Part shown: one piece after another, positions 1-8,978 of the stretch | How the letters are laid out: each line of letters starts with the position of its first letter | Numbering within the stretch: position 1 is the first letter of the stretch | From: Mucilaginibacter sp. 44-25 | Lineage (GTDB): Bacteria > Bacteroidota > Bacteroidia > Sphingobacteriales > Sphingobacteriaceae | Direction: 5' to 3' | Length of the DNA stretch: 64,000 bases | Assembly (NCBI GenBank): GCA_001898335.1 | Contig: MKTS01000004.1 | Coordinates: 151,913-215,912, forward strand | The notes under the pieces: generated by a model | Seen by the model: the letters and a program-made list of their open reading frames with translations, nothing else | Databases searched by the model: none | Told to the model about the DNA's origin: nothing | Program-made: the position numbers and the translations under genes

Positions 1-381
1 GGCACTGGCTCTTTGTTAGGAACCGTTTCTATTTTATGGATGGCCATTCTGATGCTGTGCCTTATCTACCGCCAGAAGCTCGAACAGTTGGACTCCAATT
101 TTAATCTATTTTTTAATGTTTTCTGGATAGGCCTGGCTATTTATGCGGTTTCCGTTGGCTTTGGTGAGTTTGGGCGCGTTGTGATGTATTTTAAAGTAAG
201 CTATATTGTTATACTCCCACTTTTCGTACGGATATTTTTAAATTTTTACGAAAAGATCCTGTCACACACGGCCATAGGCCTGCTATGTCTTTCCTTCTTT
301 TTTACAGCTATATATACGGATACGCAATTCGCCGTTGTTAACAGATACATCCCCTATAAATCCTGGTTAATAGATGAATAA
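1..381 (+). CDS. EpsG-like polysaccharide polymerase, C-terminal fragment
   Basis: The reading frame is open to the left edge, so about 126 C-terminal residues of a longer membrane protein are visible. It has roughly four hydrophobic helices separated by short loops. The segment GRVVMYFKVSYIVILP resembles the late helices of EpsG/Wzy-like polymerases, where an Arg and a Tyr-Phe pair precede a membrane helix. Such proteins polymerise exopolysaccharide repeat units at the inner membrane. It overlaps the next gene by 8 nt and is followed by glycosyltransferases, which supports an exopolysaccharide role. A flippase or O-antigen ligase is an alternative because most of the protein lies outside the window. 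Confidence 0.55.
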   Translation, partial: GTGSLLGTVSILWMAILMLCLIYRQKLEQLDSNFNLFFNVFWIGLAIYAVSVGFGEFGRVVMYFKVSYIVILPLFVRIFLNFYEKILSHTAIGLLCLSFFFTAIYTDTQFAVVNRYIPYKSWLIDE

Positions 382-1486
382 TCGCCATTACATCATATTC
401 CATAATTCCTTTGACAAGATAGCGGGCACAGAGCGGGTAATCAGCAGTTTGCTTGAACTTTTATCATCACAGGAAGGTTCAAAAATTACCCTTCTGCTGG
501 CCAGCGAGCCTGCGCCTTTAGCACTTGATATTCATCATCATGTAAATGATATCGTCTATCTTCATAACAGAGTTACACTGGGTGGTAAACTCGCGCTGCT
601 TAAAACGCATGTAAAGCTTTATAAAGCCGCTGTTCATTTTTTGCGAAACTGCAACCCGCGTCAACAAACGGTATGCATCGTCACCAATCCGTTTTTAGGC
701 GTGGTGATGGATATCGCCAGAAAAAAGCTAAAAATGGATATGAAGATCATCGCTTGCGAGCATTTCGCGCACGCGGTATCCGGGGGCCTTTCAAAATTGG
801 CCCGTTCCATATTTTACAAAAGGATGTACGTGGTTACCTTAACCGAAAACGACCGGAAGGAAATTGAGCAACGCTACCACCCGTTGGCATGTATTTGCAT
901 ACCCAATGCCAGCCCTTTTCCGGTAACTCCGTACTTAACCGAAGGAAAAGAAAAACTCATCCTTTCTATTGGCAGGTTAACGCCGCAAAAAGGCTTCGAC
1001 CTGCTTTTACAAGCCTTTGCACCATTTACTAAGGAATACCCCGAATGGAAGTTGCTGATCATTGGCGACGATTACGGCGATAAACCTTTGCTTAACCAAC
1101 TCATCAACCAATATGAGCTGATGAACAATGTAAGTATCATACCTTCCGTTAATAATGTAGATGATTACTATAGAAAAGCTGCTTTCTACGTGTTATCATC
1201 AAGGTTTGAGGGCCTGCCTATGGTAATGATAGAGGCTATGAGCTTTAGCTTACCCATTGTTGCCTTTAACTGCCCTACCGGCCCTGCGGAACTCATTAAC
1301 GGCGATAATGGCATACTGGTAAAAAACGGCGATACCGGCGAACTGGCCAAAGCGATGGCCTTGCTGGCCGGTAACCCGGAATTAATTTTAAAACAAAGCG
1401 TGGCTGCACAGCATATGGCAGCCAACTACAGTAAAGAACGCATCAACCGGATGTGGCTTGATTTTTTTGAAAAGATAGGTGTATGA
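374..1486 (+). CDS. Glycosyltransferase family 4
   Basis: A 370-residue GT-B fold enzyme predicted to transfer a nucleotide-activated sugar to a lipid-linked glycan on the cytoplasmic side of the membrane. The N-terminal acceptor domain (IIFHNSFDKIAGTERV) is typical of GT4. The donor domain starts near ILSIGRLTPQKGFDLLL at about residue 195, and the retaining-GT signature E-x7-E (EGLPMVMIE) lies near residue 279. Length is normal for the family. It overlaps both neighbours (8 nt upstream, an ATGA-type 4-nt overlap downstream), so it is translationally linked within an exopolysaccharide operon. Donor and acceptor sugars cannot be read from sequence. Confidence 0.88.
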   Translation: MNNRHYIIFHNSFDKIAGTERVISSLLELLSSQEGSKITLLLASEPAPLALDIHHHVNDIVYLHNRVTLGGKLALLKTHVKLYKAAVHFLRNCNPRQQTVCIVTNPFLGVVMDIARKKLKMDMKIIACEHFAHAVSGGLSKLARSIFYKRMYVVTLTENDRKEIEQRYHPLACICIPNASPFPVTPYLTEGKEKLILSIGRLTPQKGFDLLLQAFAPFTKEYPEWKLLIIGDDYGDKPLLNQLINQYELMNNVSIIPSVNNVDDYYRKAAFYVLSSRFEGLPMVMIEAMSFSLPIVAFNCPTGPAELINGDNGILVKNGDTGELAKAMALLAGNPELILKQSVAAQHMAANYSKERINRMWLDFFEKIGV

Positions 1487-2961
1487 AACCATTAGTGCTG
1501 TTATTAATTCTTTTCTCTGCGCAGTTTTGTAACGTTAAAAACAAAGCCATGCACACGCAGGAGCCAACAACCCCAACCATAAATGTTAAAACAACCGGGG
1601 CGGTTGGCGATGGAAGGCATGATGATACCAGGGCCATACAAAACGCTTTATCGAGCTTATCTAAAACCGGCGGAACATTATTTTTCCCTGCGGGTAGCTA
1701 TTGTTCAAGTACCATTGTGGTTCCTTCAAAACAAAACATCAGTATTAAAATAAGCGGTGTAAAAGGCCGGTCTGTTATAAAAAGGATTGGTGGCGATGTG
1801 GCCTTATTTTTCTGTGAAACACCCGGCAGTACCATTTATTTCTCCGGCTTAACGCTTAACGGAAATGCCAGCAGCGCACCCACATCCTGGAAGCGTGCTG
1901 CGAAAGGAGCTATTGCGATAGATAATGAAGTGAATGCCATATATGTATACAATGCAGAAAGGCTGGAGGTGGTAGATTGTACCATCCGCGACTTTCATGG
2001 TACGGGTATAGCGGCTTTCAGTACATCAACGCTCATCGCTAACAATAATATCATCAGCGATGTGGAACATTCAGGCATTAATGGCCACAGGGTAAATGTG
2101 ATGCAAAGCTCAAATAACCGAATAAGCCATACCGGTTATGTACAGGAGCAGTACAGGTTAAATGGCAGGGTTTATAAAAGCAGTATTGAGCACCCTGTAA
2201 CACAGTTCGGCGATGGAATAGAAGCGGAATGTAACAAGCTTACCGCGAACAACAACGTTATAATAAACGCCGGCAGATGCGGCATTACTCATGATCTGGG
2301 TAAGGATCTTCAATACAATACCCGTAGCGCTATTATACAAGGAAATACCATTACCTATAATGATAACAGTGTTATTAATAATAACCCGCCCGCGGGTATC
2401 TGGTGCGAACAGTCTGGAGACGTGGATGTAGAAAAAAACATCGTTAATATCAAAAACTCCGCTTCGGCTATCATATCCGGAATAAGATTTTATGATGTGG
2501 ATGGTGAGATTATTTGTAACAACAACCAGATCAACGCCACCATTACCTCCAGGCAGCTAACAGCTGGTATTTCCTTGTTGGAGCCATCATCCACTTTCGG
2601 GCAGATCAATGGTAACGTCATCAACGGCAATTTCAAAAGCGGGGTGGTTTTGAGCTACGAAAAAGCAGGTTCTGCCATCAGTAAGCTTAGCTTAATGCAA
2701 AATCAAATCTCCTCAACTAAAAACAGTACAGCGTTTGATTTTGCCGTTAAAAACACTAACAACTTACCCGGGCAAATCAATCTGCAAAATAATCGTATGA
2801 CTGGGGCCCTCATTAAACCCCTCAATATACTGGTGTATGGCGGGCAGCCTAAACAGGCAAAGGCATCTACCTTAAAGAGTACAAACAATATGCTTAACGG
2901 CAAATTAGTGAATAGCATAATGCCTCAAAAGTTGGGCATTTTATCTGAGATACATGAATAA
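1483..2961 (+). CDS. Secreted right-handed beta-helix (pectate lyase superfamily) protein
   Basis: 492 residues with an N-terminal hydrophobic export signal (MKPLVLLLILFSAQFC). The Cys suggests a possible lipoprotein, though the lipobox is poor. The segment TTGAVGDGRHDDTRAIQNAL is the hallmark start of the pectate-lyase superfamily (Pfam PF12708), and Asn-rich parallel beta-helix repeats (NNNIISD, NNNVIINAG, NNNQINA) follow. Family members include polysaccharide lyases, epimerases and depolymerases acting outside the cytoplasm. Placement between glycosyltransferases suggests it trims, epimerises or anchors the exopolysaccharide made by this operon. The substrate is not determinable. It overlaps the genes on both sides. 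Confidence 0.8.
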   Translation: MKPLVLLLILFSAQFCNVKNKAMHTQEPTTPTINVKTTGAVGDGRHDDTRAIQNALSSLSKTGGTLFFPAGSYCSSTIVVPSKQNISIKISGVKGRSVIKRIGGDVALFFCETPGSTIYFSGLTLNGNASSAPTSWKRAAKGAIAIDNEVNAIYVYNAERLEVVDCTIRDFHGTGIAAFSTSTLIANNNIISDVEHSGINGHRVNVMQSSNNRISHTGYVQEQYRLNGRVYKSSIEHPVTQFGDGIEAECNKLTANNNVIINAGRCGITHDLGKDLQYNTRSAIIQGNTITYNDNSVINNNPPAGIWCEQSGDVDVEKNIVNIKNSASAIISGIRFYDVDGEIICNNNQINATITSRQLTAGISLLEPSSTFGQINGNVINGNFKSGVVLSYEKAGSAISKLSLMQNQISSTKNSTAFDFAVKNTNNLPGQINLQNNRMTGALIKPLNILVYGGQPKQAKASTLKSTNNMLNGKLVNSIMPQKLGILSEIHE

Positions 2962-3748
2962 GAAGCGTGTGGAGCAACTGGTGAGTGTAGTAATACCGTG
3001 CTACAATTCCGAAAAAACGATCATCCCCTGCCTGGAATCTGTTTGCGGGCAAGATTATGTGCCTATTGAAATAATTGTGGTTAACGATGGCTCAAAAGAT
3101 AAGAGCGCGGAGGTTATAGCAGATTTTATAAATAAAAATAGCTGTCCATGCAAGATTATCCTGCATAGCACTCAAAACGCGGGGCCATCTTCGGCCCGGA
3201 ATACCGGCATTGAACTGGCTAACGGAGAATTTATTGCCTTTCTGGATGCTGATGACCAATGGCTACCCGGAAAATTAAGCCGACAAATGAAGTTATTTGC
3301 CCAAGAACCGCAACTTGCTATGATAGGTGCGAACCACCCTTCAGGTGCGGCAAAAAAACAGGACGGTAGCTGGACACCCATTCCATTAAAGAAATTGTTA
3401 TTTAAAAATTACTTCCAAACCTCATCAGTTATCGTACGTGCTGCTCAACTGCCCGCGGCACCTTTCAGGATCGAACAAAAATACTCTGAAGATTATGACC
3501 TTTGGCTGCGCCTGGCTGTTAAAAACCAGCTGGCATTGATCCATTCGCCTGCGACAGCAGATACACGCTTACCTTATGCTGGCAGCGGCCTTTCATCACG
3601 TATATGGGAGATGGAGCGTGGTGAGTTAAGTAATTATAAAAGATTACGTCAGCGAAAAGAAATTTCGGCATACGATTTGCTTAAATCATCATCATTCTCT
3701 ATGCTAAAATTTTTTATCCGGCTGGTAAAACTTTTTACCAGGAAATAA
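2954..3748 (+). CDS. Glycosyltransferase family 2
   Basis: A 264-residue inverting GT-A enzyme. The N-terminal nucleotide-binding strand (VSVVIPCYNSEKTI) and the metal-binding DxD-type motif in FLDADDQW near residue 97 are both present. The later SEDYDLWLRLA segment is the usual ED motif carrying the catalytic base. It probably adds one sugar of the exopolysaccharide repeat unit. It overlaps the beta-helix gene by 8 nt, consistent with one operon. No membrane helix is evident beyond a hydrophobic, basic C-terminus. Confidence 0.87.
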   Translation: MNKKRVEQLVSVVIPCYNSEKTIIPCLESVCGQDYVPIEIIVVNDGSKDKSAEVIADFINKNSCPCKIILHSTQNAGPSSARNTGIELANGEFIAFLDADDQWLPGKLSRQMKLFAQEPQLAMIGANHPSGAAKKQDGSWTPIPLKKLLFKNYFQTSSVIVRAAQLPAAPFRIEQKYSEDYDLWLRLAVKNQLALIHSPATADTRLPYAGSGLSSRIWEMERGELSNYKRLRQRKEISAYDLLKSSSFSMLKFFIRLVKLFTRK

Positions 3749-3802
3749 CTTTTTACGCATAGTAGCGTTGTACACAAAATACCCCACAAGAATAATATTA
3801 CA

Positions 3803-4975
3803 ATGACTGGAAATACTAAAGTCCTGCACGTTGTATCCGTATCAATGGTGTTACCCTATTTCATTGGCGAACAGTTTACCCATTTTACAGATAAAGGCAT
3901 TAAATTTTATGTTGCCTGCCAACCATCAGAACATTTAAATCAATACGCCCAATTAATGGGTTTCGAGAAAAAAGAAATTAACATACTTAGGGAGATCAAC
4001 CTGGTTGAAGATTACCGCGCGATAAAGGAATTGGTTGCCTTTATTAAAAAAGAAGGTATTGAAGTAGTTATCGCTCACACCCCAAAGGGTGGGCTAATCG
4101 GCATGATTGCCGCTTACCTTGCCGGTGTTAAACACAGAAACTATTTCAGGCATGGCTTGGTTTATGAAACCGCTACCGGCTTTAAAAAAATGATATTAAA
4201 GGCGTGCGAAAAGTTGAGTGGCCTGCTGGCCACTAAGGTGGTTTGCGTAAGCCCGTCGGTACTCAAGATCTCAGAGAAAGAACGCCTGAACGCTTCTTTT
4301 AAAAATGTTCTTCTTAACCATGGTACCTGTAATGGCGTAGACGCTACATTCAGGTTTAATCCGTCACGTTTTAACTCAACACTGTTTACCGATCTAAAAA
4401 GAAAGCTGGGCATTGGCGATAATGAACGTGTTATTGGGTTTGTAGGCCGCCTGGCTAATGATAAGGGTGTAAATGAATTATTGGCCAGCTGGAAAATTAT
4501 CAGGGCGCAATATGCTGATGTTAAATTGCTCATTGTTGGCCCTTTTGATGAACGTGATATATTAGGCAAAGGTGTGCGCGAAGCATTAAAAAATGATGAG
4601 CGGATCATTTTCACCGGCATGATCACCGATACCAGCCCATACTATGGTATAATGGATATTTTTATACTTCCATCCTACCGCGAAGGATTCCCTACCGTGG
4701 TTCTCGAAGCTTCATCAATGGAATTGCCGGTTATTACTACAAAAGCCACTGGCTGCAAGGACTCTATTATTGAAAACGAAACAGGTCTATTTATCGACTT
4801 TGTTCCTGAAAACATTGCCAAGGCCATTAAATTTTATCTGGACAACCCCGAAATGAGGATCATTCACGGCAAAAACGGAAGAGCTTTTGTAACTGAAAAC
4901 TTTGATCAGCACATTGTTTGGGAAGAGATAGATAAACAAATACTACATGTATCCGGCCGATACCAGGTAGCTTAA
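3803..4975 (+). CDS. Glycosyltransferase family 4
   Basis: A 390-residue GT-B enzyme of the CapM/PglA type. It has an N-terminal acceptor domain, a donor-binding segment IGFVGRLANDKGVNELL and an E-x7-E motif (EGFPTVVLE) near residue 294. Proteins of this type often add the second sugar to undecaprenyl-diphosphate-linked glycans, which is inference here. It starts 54 nt after the GT2 gene and is the last gene before the strong terminator at 4991-5029, so it ends the exopolysaccharide operon. Confidence 0.87.
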   Translation: MTGNTKVLHVVSVSMVLPYFIGEQFTHFTDKGIKFYVACQPSEHLNQYAQLMGFEKKEINILREINLVEDYRAIKELVAFIKKEGIEVVIAHTPKGGLIGMIAAYLAGVKHRNYFRHGLVYETATGFKKMILKACEKLSGLLATKVVCVSPSVLKISEKERLNASFKNVLLNHGTCNGVDATFRFNPSRFNSTLFTDLKRKLGIGDNERVIGFVGRLANDKGVNELLASWKIIRAQYADVKLLIVGPFDERDILGKGVREALKNDERIIFTGMITDTSPYYGIMDIFILPSYREGFPTVVLEASSMELPVITTKATGCKDSIIENETGLFIDFVPENIAKAIKFYLDNPEMRIIHGKNGRAFVTENFDQHIVWEEIDKQILHVSGRYQVA

Positions 4976-4990
4976 TAGCTTTGACCATAT

Positions 4991-5029
4991 TAAAATAAGA
5001 GAGGCCCCAGTTGGGCCTCTCTTATTTTA
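4991..5029. terminator. Bidirectional rho-independent terminator
   Basis: A perfect 17-bp stem (4991-5007 with 5013-5029) closes on a 5-nt loop. The GC core GGCCC/GGGCC is flanked by A-rich left and T-rich right ends, so it gives a U-tract on either strand. It sits between the convergent glycosyltransferase (ends 4975) and PepSY gene (ends 5050) and should stop transcription from both. Confidence 0.9.
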
Positions 5030-5049
5030 TGCCTTAAACTGATATTACG

Positions 5050-6180
5050 CTAACCCGCAACCAATTCTCTTTTTAAAGATACCGCCGACTTGCCCTTTTT
5101 AGATGATTTTTTTTGTTTGTTAAGCCATATGATCAGCCCGGTTACGGGTAATGACGCCGCTATGAGCGAAACAAGAAAATAAATGATCTTACCCCAAATA
5201 CCAATTAACGTAAAACGGCCGGTATGCAGGTTATAGTTGCTGGCAGCTACCTTATCATAAGCATTATAGTTCTTAAACAGATCCGCTTTGATAACCCGCC
5301 CGGTATATGGGTCAAAATATAAAGTATTTTGTTGCCTCACAATGGTATAAGGGTAACGCATCTGCACCCTTATGGCGCCTTCTTTGCCCGCGGGAGGGGC
5401 TATAAATGTTTCAATAGCTCCCGGATAATTATGCTGCATGTACCGATAAGCCTCATCCACACCGTAAATCTTTTTTTTACCTGCTATAATTTTTATCTTA
5501 TCCTTTTTAGGCTTAGGACTATTAGTTACTACCGCAACGCTGCTTTTAACAGAGTCATAAACAAAAAACATCCCGGTAAAAGCAATAATAATTAAGGGAA
5601 TGGCCGCATAAAAGCCCAGTACACTATGGAGGTCATAATTAAGGCGTTTCCATTTATTAGCCTTAATTTTTATGCGCAACGCCTGTTTCAAATGCCTAAA
5701 CTGTTTTGGAAACCATAATATAAGGCCGCTCAGGCACATTACAAAAAATATGAGCACATTGGCTTTTACAATAGCGCCCCCTACCTCGCCCATTAACAAG
5801 TGCGTATGTAGCTTTAATACCACCGTAAAAAAATCGGTATTGAGGTTTCTTACTGAAATAATTTTGCTGGTATAAGGGTCAACGCTGATAGCGCGATCCT
5901 TTTTACTGAAAAAAACTACAGCGGCATCGGCTGTTTCTTTAAAACGTATACTATTGAATTTAAAATCGGGATAATGCAGTTTAATAGTGTCTGCCATTTG
6001 CTTAAACGCAGCCTTATGCTCGCCTACCCTTTGCACATGATAAAATTCGCGCTGAAAAAGCTCCCGCCCCTCGTTCTCAAATACCAAAATAGCAGCAGCA
6101 ACCGATACTATAAAAACAACAAGCCCGCTAACAAGCCCCAGTATAAGGTGTAGTTTACCTACTAATTTTTTAAAGTTCAT
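5050..6180 (-). CDS. PepSY-associated transmembrane protein
   Basis: 376 residues with four predicted helices. The first follows LVGKLHLILGLVSGLVV, and the last lies near IIYFLVSLIAASLPVTGLIIW. Two periplasmic PepSY-like segments (around LHYPDFKFNSIRF and MQHNYPGAIETF) lie between helices, and histidines occur within or next to the helices (LHTHLLMGE, LHSVLGFYA, NLHTGRFTLIG). The family (Pfam PF03929) is often encoded with TonB-dependent siderophore receptors and is thought to act as an inner-membrane reductase for ferric siderophores. No receptor is visible nearby, so the iron role is inferred from the family only. Confidence 0.82.
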   Translation of the reverse strand: MNFKKLVGKLHLILGLVSGLVVFIVSVAAAILVFENEGRELFQREFYHVQRVGEHKAAFKQMADTIKLHYPDFKFNSIRFKETADAAVVFFSKKDRAISVDPYTSKIISVRNLNTDFFTVVLKLHTHLLMGEVGGAIVKANVLIFFVMCLSGLILWFPKQFRHLKQALRIKIKANKWKRLNYDLHSVLGFYAAIPLIIIAFTGMFFVYDSVKSSVAVVTNSPKPKKDKIKIIAGKKKIYGVDEAYRYMQHNYPGAIETFIAPPAGKEGAIRVQMRYPYTIVRQQNTLYFDPYTGRVIKADLFKNYNAYDKVAASNYNLHTGRFTLIGIWGKIIYFLVSLIAASLPVTGLIIWLNKQKKSSKKGKSAVSLKRELVAG

Positions 6181-6410
6181 CTTTGAAAAATCATCATAAG
6201 TATTGCTACCCGCATTGCCTATGATAAATCACAACAAAAATATCTTTATTTAGATTAATTACAAATAAATACTAAAAAACGAGCCATGTAATTTCATTTG
6301 CAGTAAAGCACAACTAGTAGATGAAAACATATTACAGCTAAGAATAATAATAAGGCAAATTGATGGCTGATAAAGCGTTCGCTGGAAAAAACGGACATCA
6401 GCATGGTAAA

Positions 6411-6450
6411 TAAACAATAAAGGCGGCCAATTGGCCGCCTTTATTGTTTA
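6411..6450 (-). terminator. Terminator, perfect 40-nt palindrome
   Basis: Bases 6411-6430 are exactly complementary to 6431-6450. The core is GGCGGCC/GGCCGCC with A/T-rich outer arms, so the effective hairpin has a 4-nt loop. It begins immediately after the stop codon of the SDR gene at 6451, so it is a tight terminator for that gene. The symmetry would also allow it to stop transcription on the plus strand. Confidence 0.88.
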
Positions 6451-7449
6451 TCATGGTTGCCCTCCACCACCGGCTGCTCCATAAACCTGCCCGGTTGCAT
6501 AACTTGCATCGGCCGCGGCCAATTGCACATATATTGAGGCCAGTTCTGCCGGTTGGCCCGGCCTACCCATTGGCGTTTGTCCACCAAATTGTTTTAACTT
6601 TTCCATAGTAGCACCACCGCTCACCTGCAAAGGTGTCCATATAGGGCCCGGAGCCACACCATTTACACGTATACCCTTAGGCGCCAACTGCTTGGCCAGG
6701 GATTTTACATAGTTCATGGTAGCGGCTTTTGTTTGCGCGTAATCATACAGGTCTGGCGACGGATCATACGCCTGCTCTGATGTGGTACCAATTATAGCTG
6801 AACCCGGCTTTAGATGCGGCATCGCAGCTTTGATAGTCCAGAATGGCGCGTAAATATTTGTTTTCATGGTAGCGTCAAAGTCTTCGCTGCTCACATCCAA
6901 AATGGTTTTGCGGGTTTGCTGGCGGGCTGCGTTGTTCACTAAGATGTCTAACCCGCCTAATTGTTTCACGGCCTCATCAACCATTCTTTTGCAAAAGTTT
7001 TCGTCGCGCAGATCGCCGGGAATGGCAACTGCTTTCACCCCTTCCTTTTTCATCAGGGCAATTACCTCCTGCGCGTCCTGCTCTTCGGCAGGCAGGTAAT
7101 TGATGGCTACATCTGCACCTTCACGTGCATAAGCAATGGCCGCGGCACGACCCATACCAGAGTCACCGCCGGTTATTAAAGCCTTACGGCCTTTTAACCT
7201 GCCCGATCCTTTATAGCTGGTTTCCCCATGATCCGGCTTCGGGTTCATTTTGCTGGCCAAGCCCGGCCATGGCTGGCTTTGTTCCATAAATGGGGGTTTA
7301 GGATATTTAGTTATAGGATCTTCAAGTGGTTTTGCTTCCATTGTGTTATTTGTTGTATTAGCTAATGCCGGGGCTGCAACAACCGCGGCTAATGTGGTTC
7401 CTAAGCCGGCAACCGCTTGTCGCCGGGTCATTTTTTTATCTTCAGACAT
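6451..7449 (-). CDS. Tat-exported SDR oxidoreductase (YghA/YhxC type)
   Basis: 332 residues. The N-terminus MTRRQAVAGLG followed by an Ala-rich hydrophobic stretch is a Tat signal, unusual for an NADP-dependent SDR. The Rossmann motif TGGDSGMGRAAA (TGxxxGxG), the NNAA motif and the catalytic Y-x3-K (YAQTK) are all intact. The linker before the SDR domain (PGLASKMNPKPDHGE) is typical of the YghA/YhxC subgroup of aldehyde or general-stress oxidoreductases. It lies 22 nt downstream of a 43-codon ORF and 175 nt downstream of a zinc alcohol dehydrogenase on the same strand. The alternative is that the twin-Arg region is a cytoplasmic extension. Confidence 0.85.
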   Translation of the reverse strand: MSEDKKMTRRQAVAGLGTTLAAVVAAPALANTTNNTMEAKPLEDPITKYPKPPFMEQSQPWPGLASKMNPKPDHGETSYKGSGRLKGRKALITGGDSGMGRAAAIAYAREGADVAINYLPAEEQDAQEVIALMKKEGVKAVAIPGDLRDENFCKRMVDEAVKQLGGLDILVNNAARQQTRKTILDVSSEDFDATMKTNIYAPFWTIKAAMPHLKPGSAIIGTTSEQAYDPSPDLYDYAQTKAATMNYVKSLAKQLAPKGIRVNGVAPGPIWTPLQVSGGATMEKLKQFGGQTPMGRPGQPAELASIYVQLAAADASYATGQVYGAAGGGGQP

Positions 7450-7471
7450 GTTTTATTATATAAAGCTTTAA

Positions 7472-7603
7472 TTACTTTTCCTCTACAGGCTTTTGCATCT
7501 CGCCATATCCCCGGCAAAAAAGTTTACTCAACTCATACCTTATACCGCTTATCGCGCTGGTTGTTATTACGCCTTTGCTCTCATTATTCACATCTGTTTT
7601 CAT
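7472..7603 (-). CDS. Small hypothetical protein, 43 residues
   Basis: An ATG-started ORF of 43 codons fills the gap between the zinc dehydrogenase (ends 7625) and the SDR (starts 7449), leaving 21 and 22 nt on either side. The protein is soluble, with a polar N-terminus (MKTDVNNESKG), a central hydrophobic and basic part with one Cys, and the end MQKPVEEK. Its even spacing in a same-strand gene set supports translation, but I recognise no family. It could be a chance ORF. Confidence 0.4.
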   Translation of the reverse strand: MKTDVNNESKGVITTSAISGIRYELSKLFCRGYGEMQKPVEEK

Positions 7604-7624
7604 TTATTTGATAGTTGTATTTTA

Positions 7625-8788
7625 TTATTCGCATGGTTTTAAAACTACTTTAACACAGTCGTCCTCTTTGTTCTGGAACATATCATAACCTTTGGTAACC
7701 TCGCTCAAAGGCATTGTATGCGAGATGATGTCATCAAGCACAACTTTCTCCTGTTTAACCAGATCGATCAGATGATCAACATAATTGATAACCGGTGCCT
7801 GCCCCATTTTAAGTGTAATACCTTTATCAAATAAGCGGTGGAAAGGGAAGTTGTCATAAGTAGAGCCGTATACGCCAACTACAGACACGGTTCCCATGCG
7901 TCGTACCGCTTTAAAGGCAAGATCCAACACCTTCATGCTGCCTACTTCAAAGTTGATCAGGGCTTTTGCTTTATCCATAATGCTGCGTTCGGGTTCAAAG
8001 CCTACGGCATCTACGCATACATCGGCACCGCGGCCACCTGTCATTTCACGGATGGCTTCAACCACATCAACGTTATGCGGATTAAGGGTCTCCACTTTGT
8101 TAACTGTACGTGCACGCTCCAAACGGTAATCAAGCGGATCAATAGCGATAACCCTGCTTGCTCCATTAATCCACGCTGCTTTTTGAGCCATTAGGCCAAC
8201 CGGGCCCGAGCCGAATATGGCCACAACCTCGCCGCCCTTTAGTCCGGCCCAATCAATTGCTGACCATCCTGTAGGAAAAATATCGGTCAGGAAAAGCACT
8301 TGTTCGTCGGTAAGATTATCGGGCACTACCCTGGGGCTGATGTCTGCGTAAGGTACACGTACATACTCCGCCTGTCCGCCTGAATAGCCGCCGTAAAGGT
8401 CGGTATAGCCGAATAAGGCGGCGCCTTTTTGATCGAGCATATCACCATCGGGACCATAGTGTTTGTAGTTTGAATTTTCGCAGGCGGGAGATGCATCATG
8501 CTGGCAAAAAAAGCAATGGCCGCAAGCTATCGGAAAAGGCACCACCACCCTATCGCCGCGTTTAAGATTGGTAATAGAGCTGCCTACCTCCTCAACAATA
8601 CCCATAAACTCATGCCCCATTACCATTGGCTCTTTCTGTGGCACACCGCCACTTAGAATATGCAGGTCCGAGCCGCAAATGGCTGTAGATGTAACGCGGA
8701 GGATCACATCGCGCGAGTCCTCAATTCTCGGGTCTTCAACGGTATCATATCTAATATCGCCAGGTTTGTGAAATACGGCTGCTTTCAT
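7625..8788 (-). CDS. Zinc-dependent alcohol dehydrogenase (formaldehyde dehydrogenase-like)
   Basis: 387 residues from the ATG giving MKAAVFHKPG, the conserved MDR N-terminus. An upstream in-frame ATG would add eight residues that look non-native. Catalytic zinc ligands lie in ICGSDLH and GHE, and the structural zinc site has four Cys (CGHCFFCQHDASPAC). The Rossmann motif is FGSGPVGLMA. The length and the insert NYKHYGPDG match the glutathione-independent formaldehyde dehydrogenase-like group, which oxidises or dismutates small aldehydes with NAD. Its pairing with a stress-type SDR suggests aldehyde detoxification. Confidence 0.87.
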   Translation of the reverse strand: MKAAVFHKPGDIRYDTVEDPRIEDSRDVILRVTSTAICGSDLHILSGGVPQKEPMVMGHEFMGIVEEVGSSITNLKRGDRVVVPFPIACGHCFFCQHDASPACENSNYKHYGPDGDMLDQKGAALFGYTDLYGGYSGGQAEYVRVPYADISPRVVPDNLTDEQVLFLTDIFPTGWSAIDWAGLKGGEVVAIFGSGPVGLMAQKAAWINGASRVIAIDPLDYRLERARTVNKVETLNPHNVDVVEAIREMTGGRGADVCVDAVGFEPERSIMDKAKALINFEVGSMKVLDLAFKAVRRMGTVSVVGVYGSTYDNFPFHRLFDKGITLKMGQAPVINYVDHLIDLVKQEKVVLDDIISHTMPLSEVTKGYDMFQNKEDDCVKVVLKPCE

Positions 8789-8978
8789 AAATATTTGTTT
8801 GGTTTTTATCAACTACAACACTTTGTAATTCTTCATAGTTTTAATTATTATCATTTTAAGAAAAATAATTTATTTAAAACTTAACACATTTCACCATGTT
8901 GTTAAGCAAGACGTACCAAATACACTATGATTTTCTGGAACGCTAAAAAGCATTACATCTACCATAAAAGCTACCCGA

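Noticed and set aside
8896-8946. 16-codon leader peptide upstream of the carbamoyltransferase
   Set aside because: Too short, with no attenuator hairpin or codon bias towards a regulatory amino acid; likely chance.
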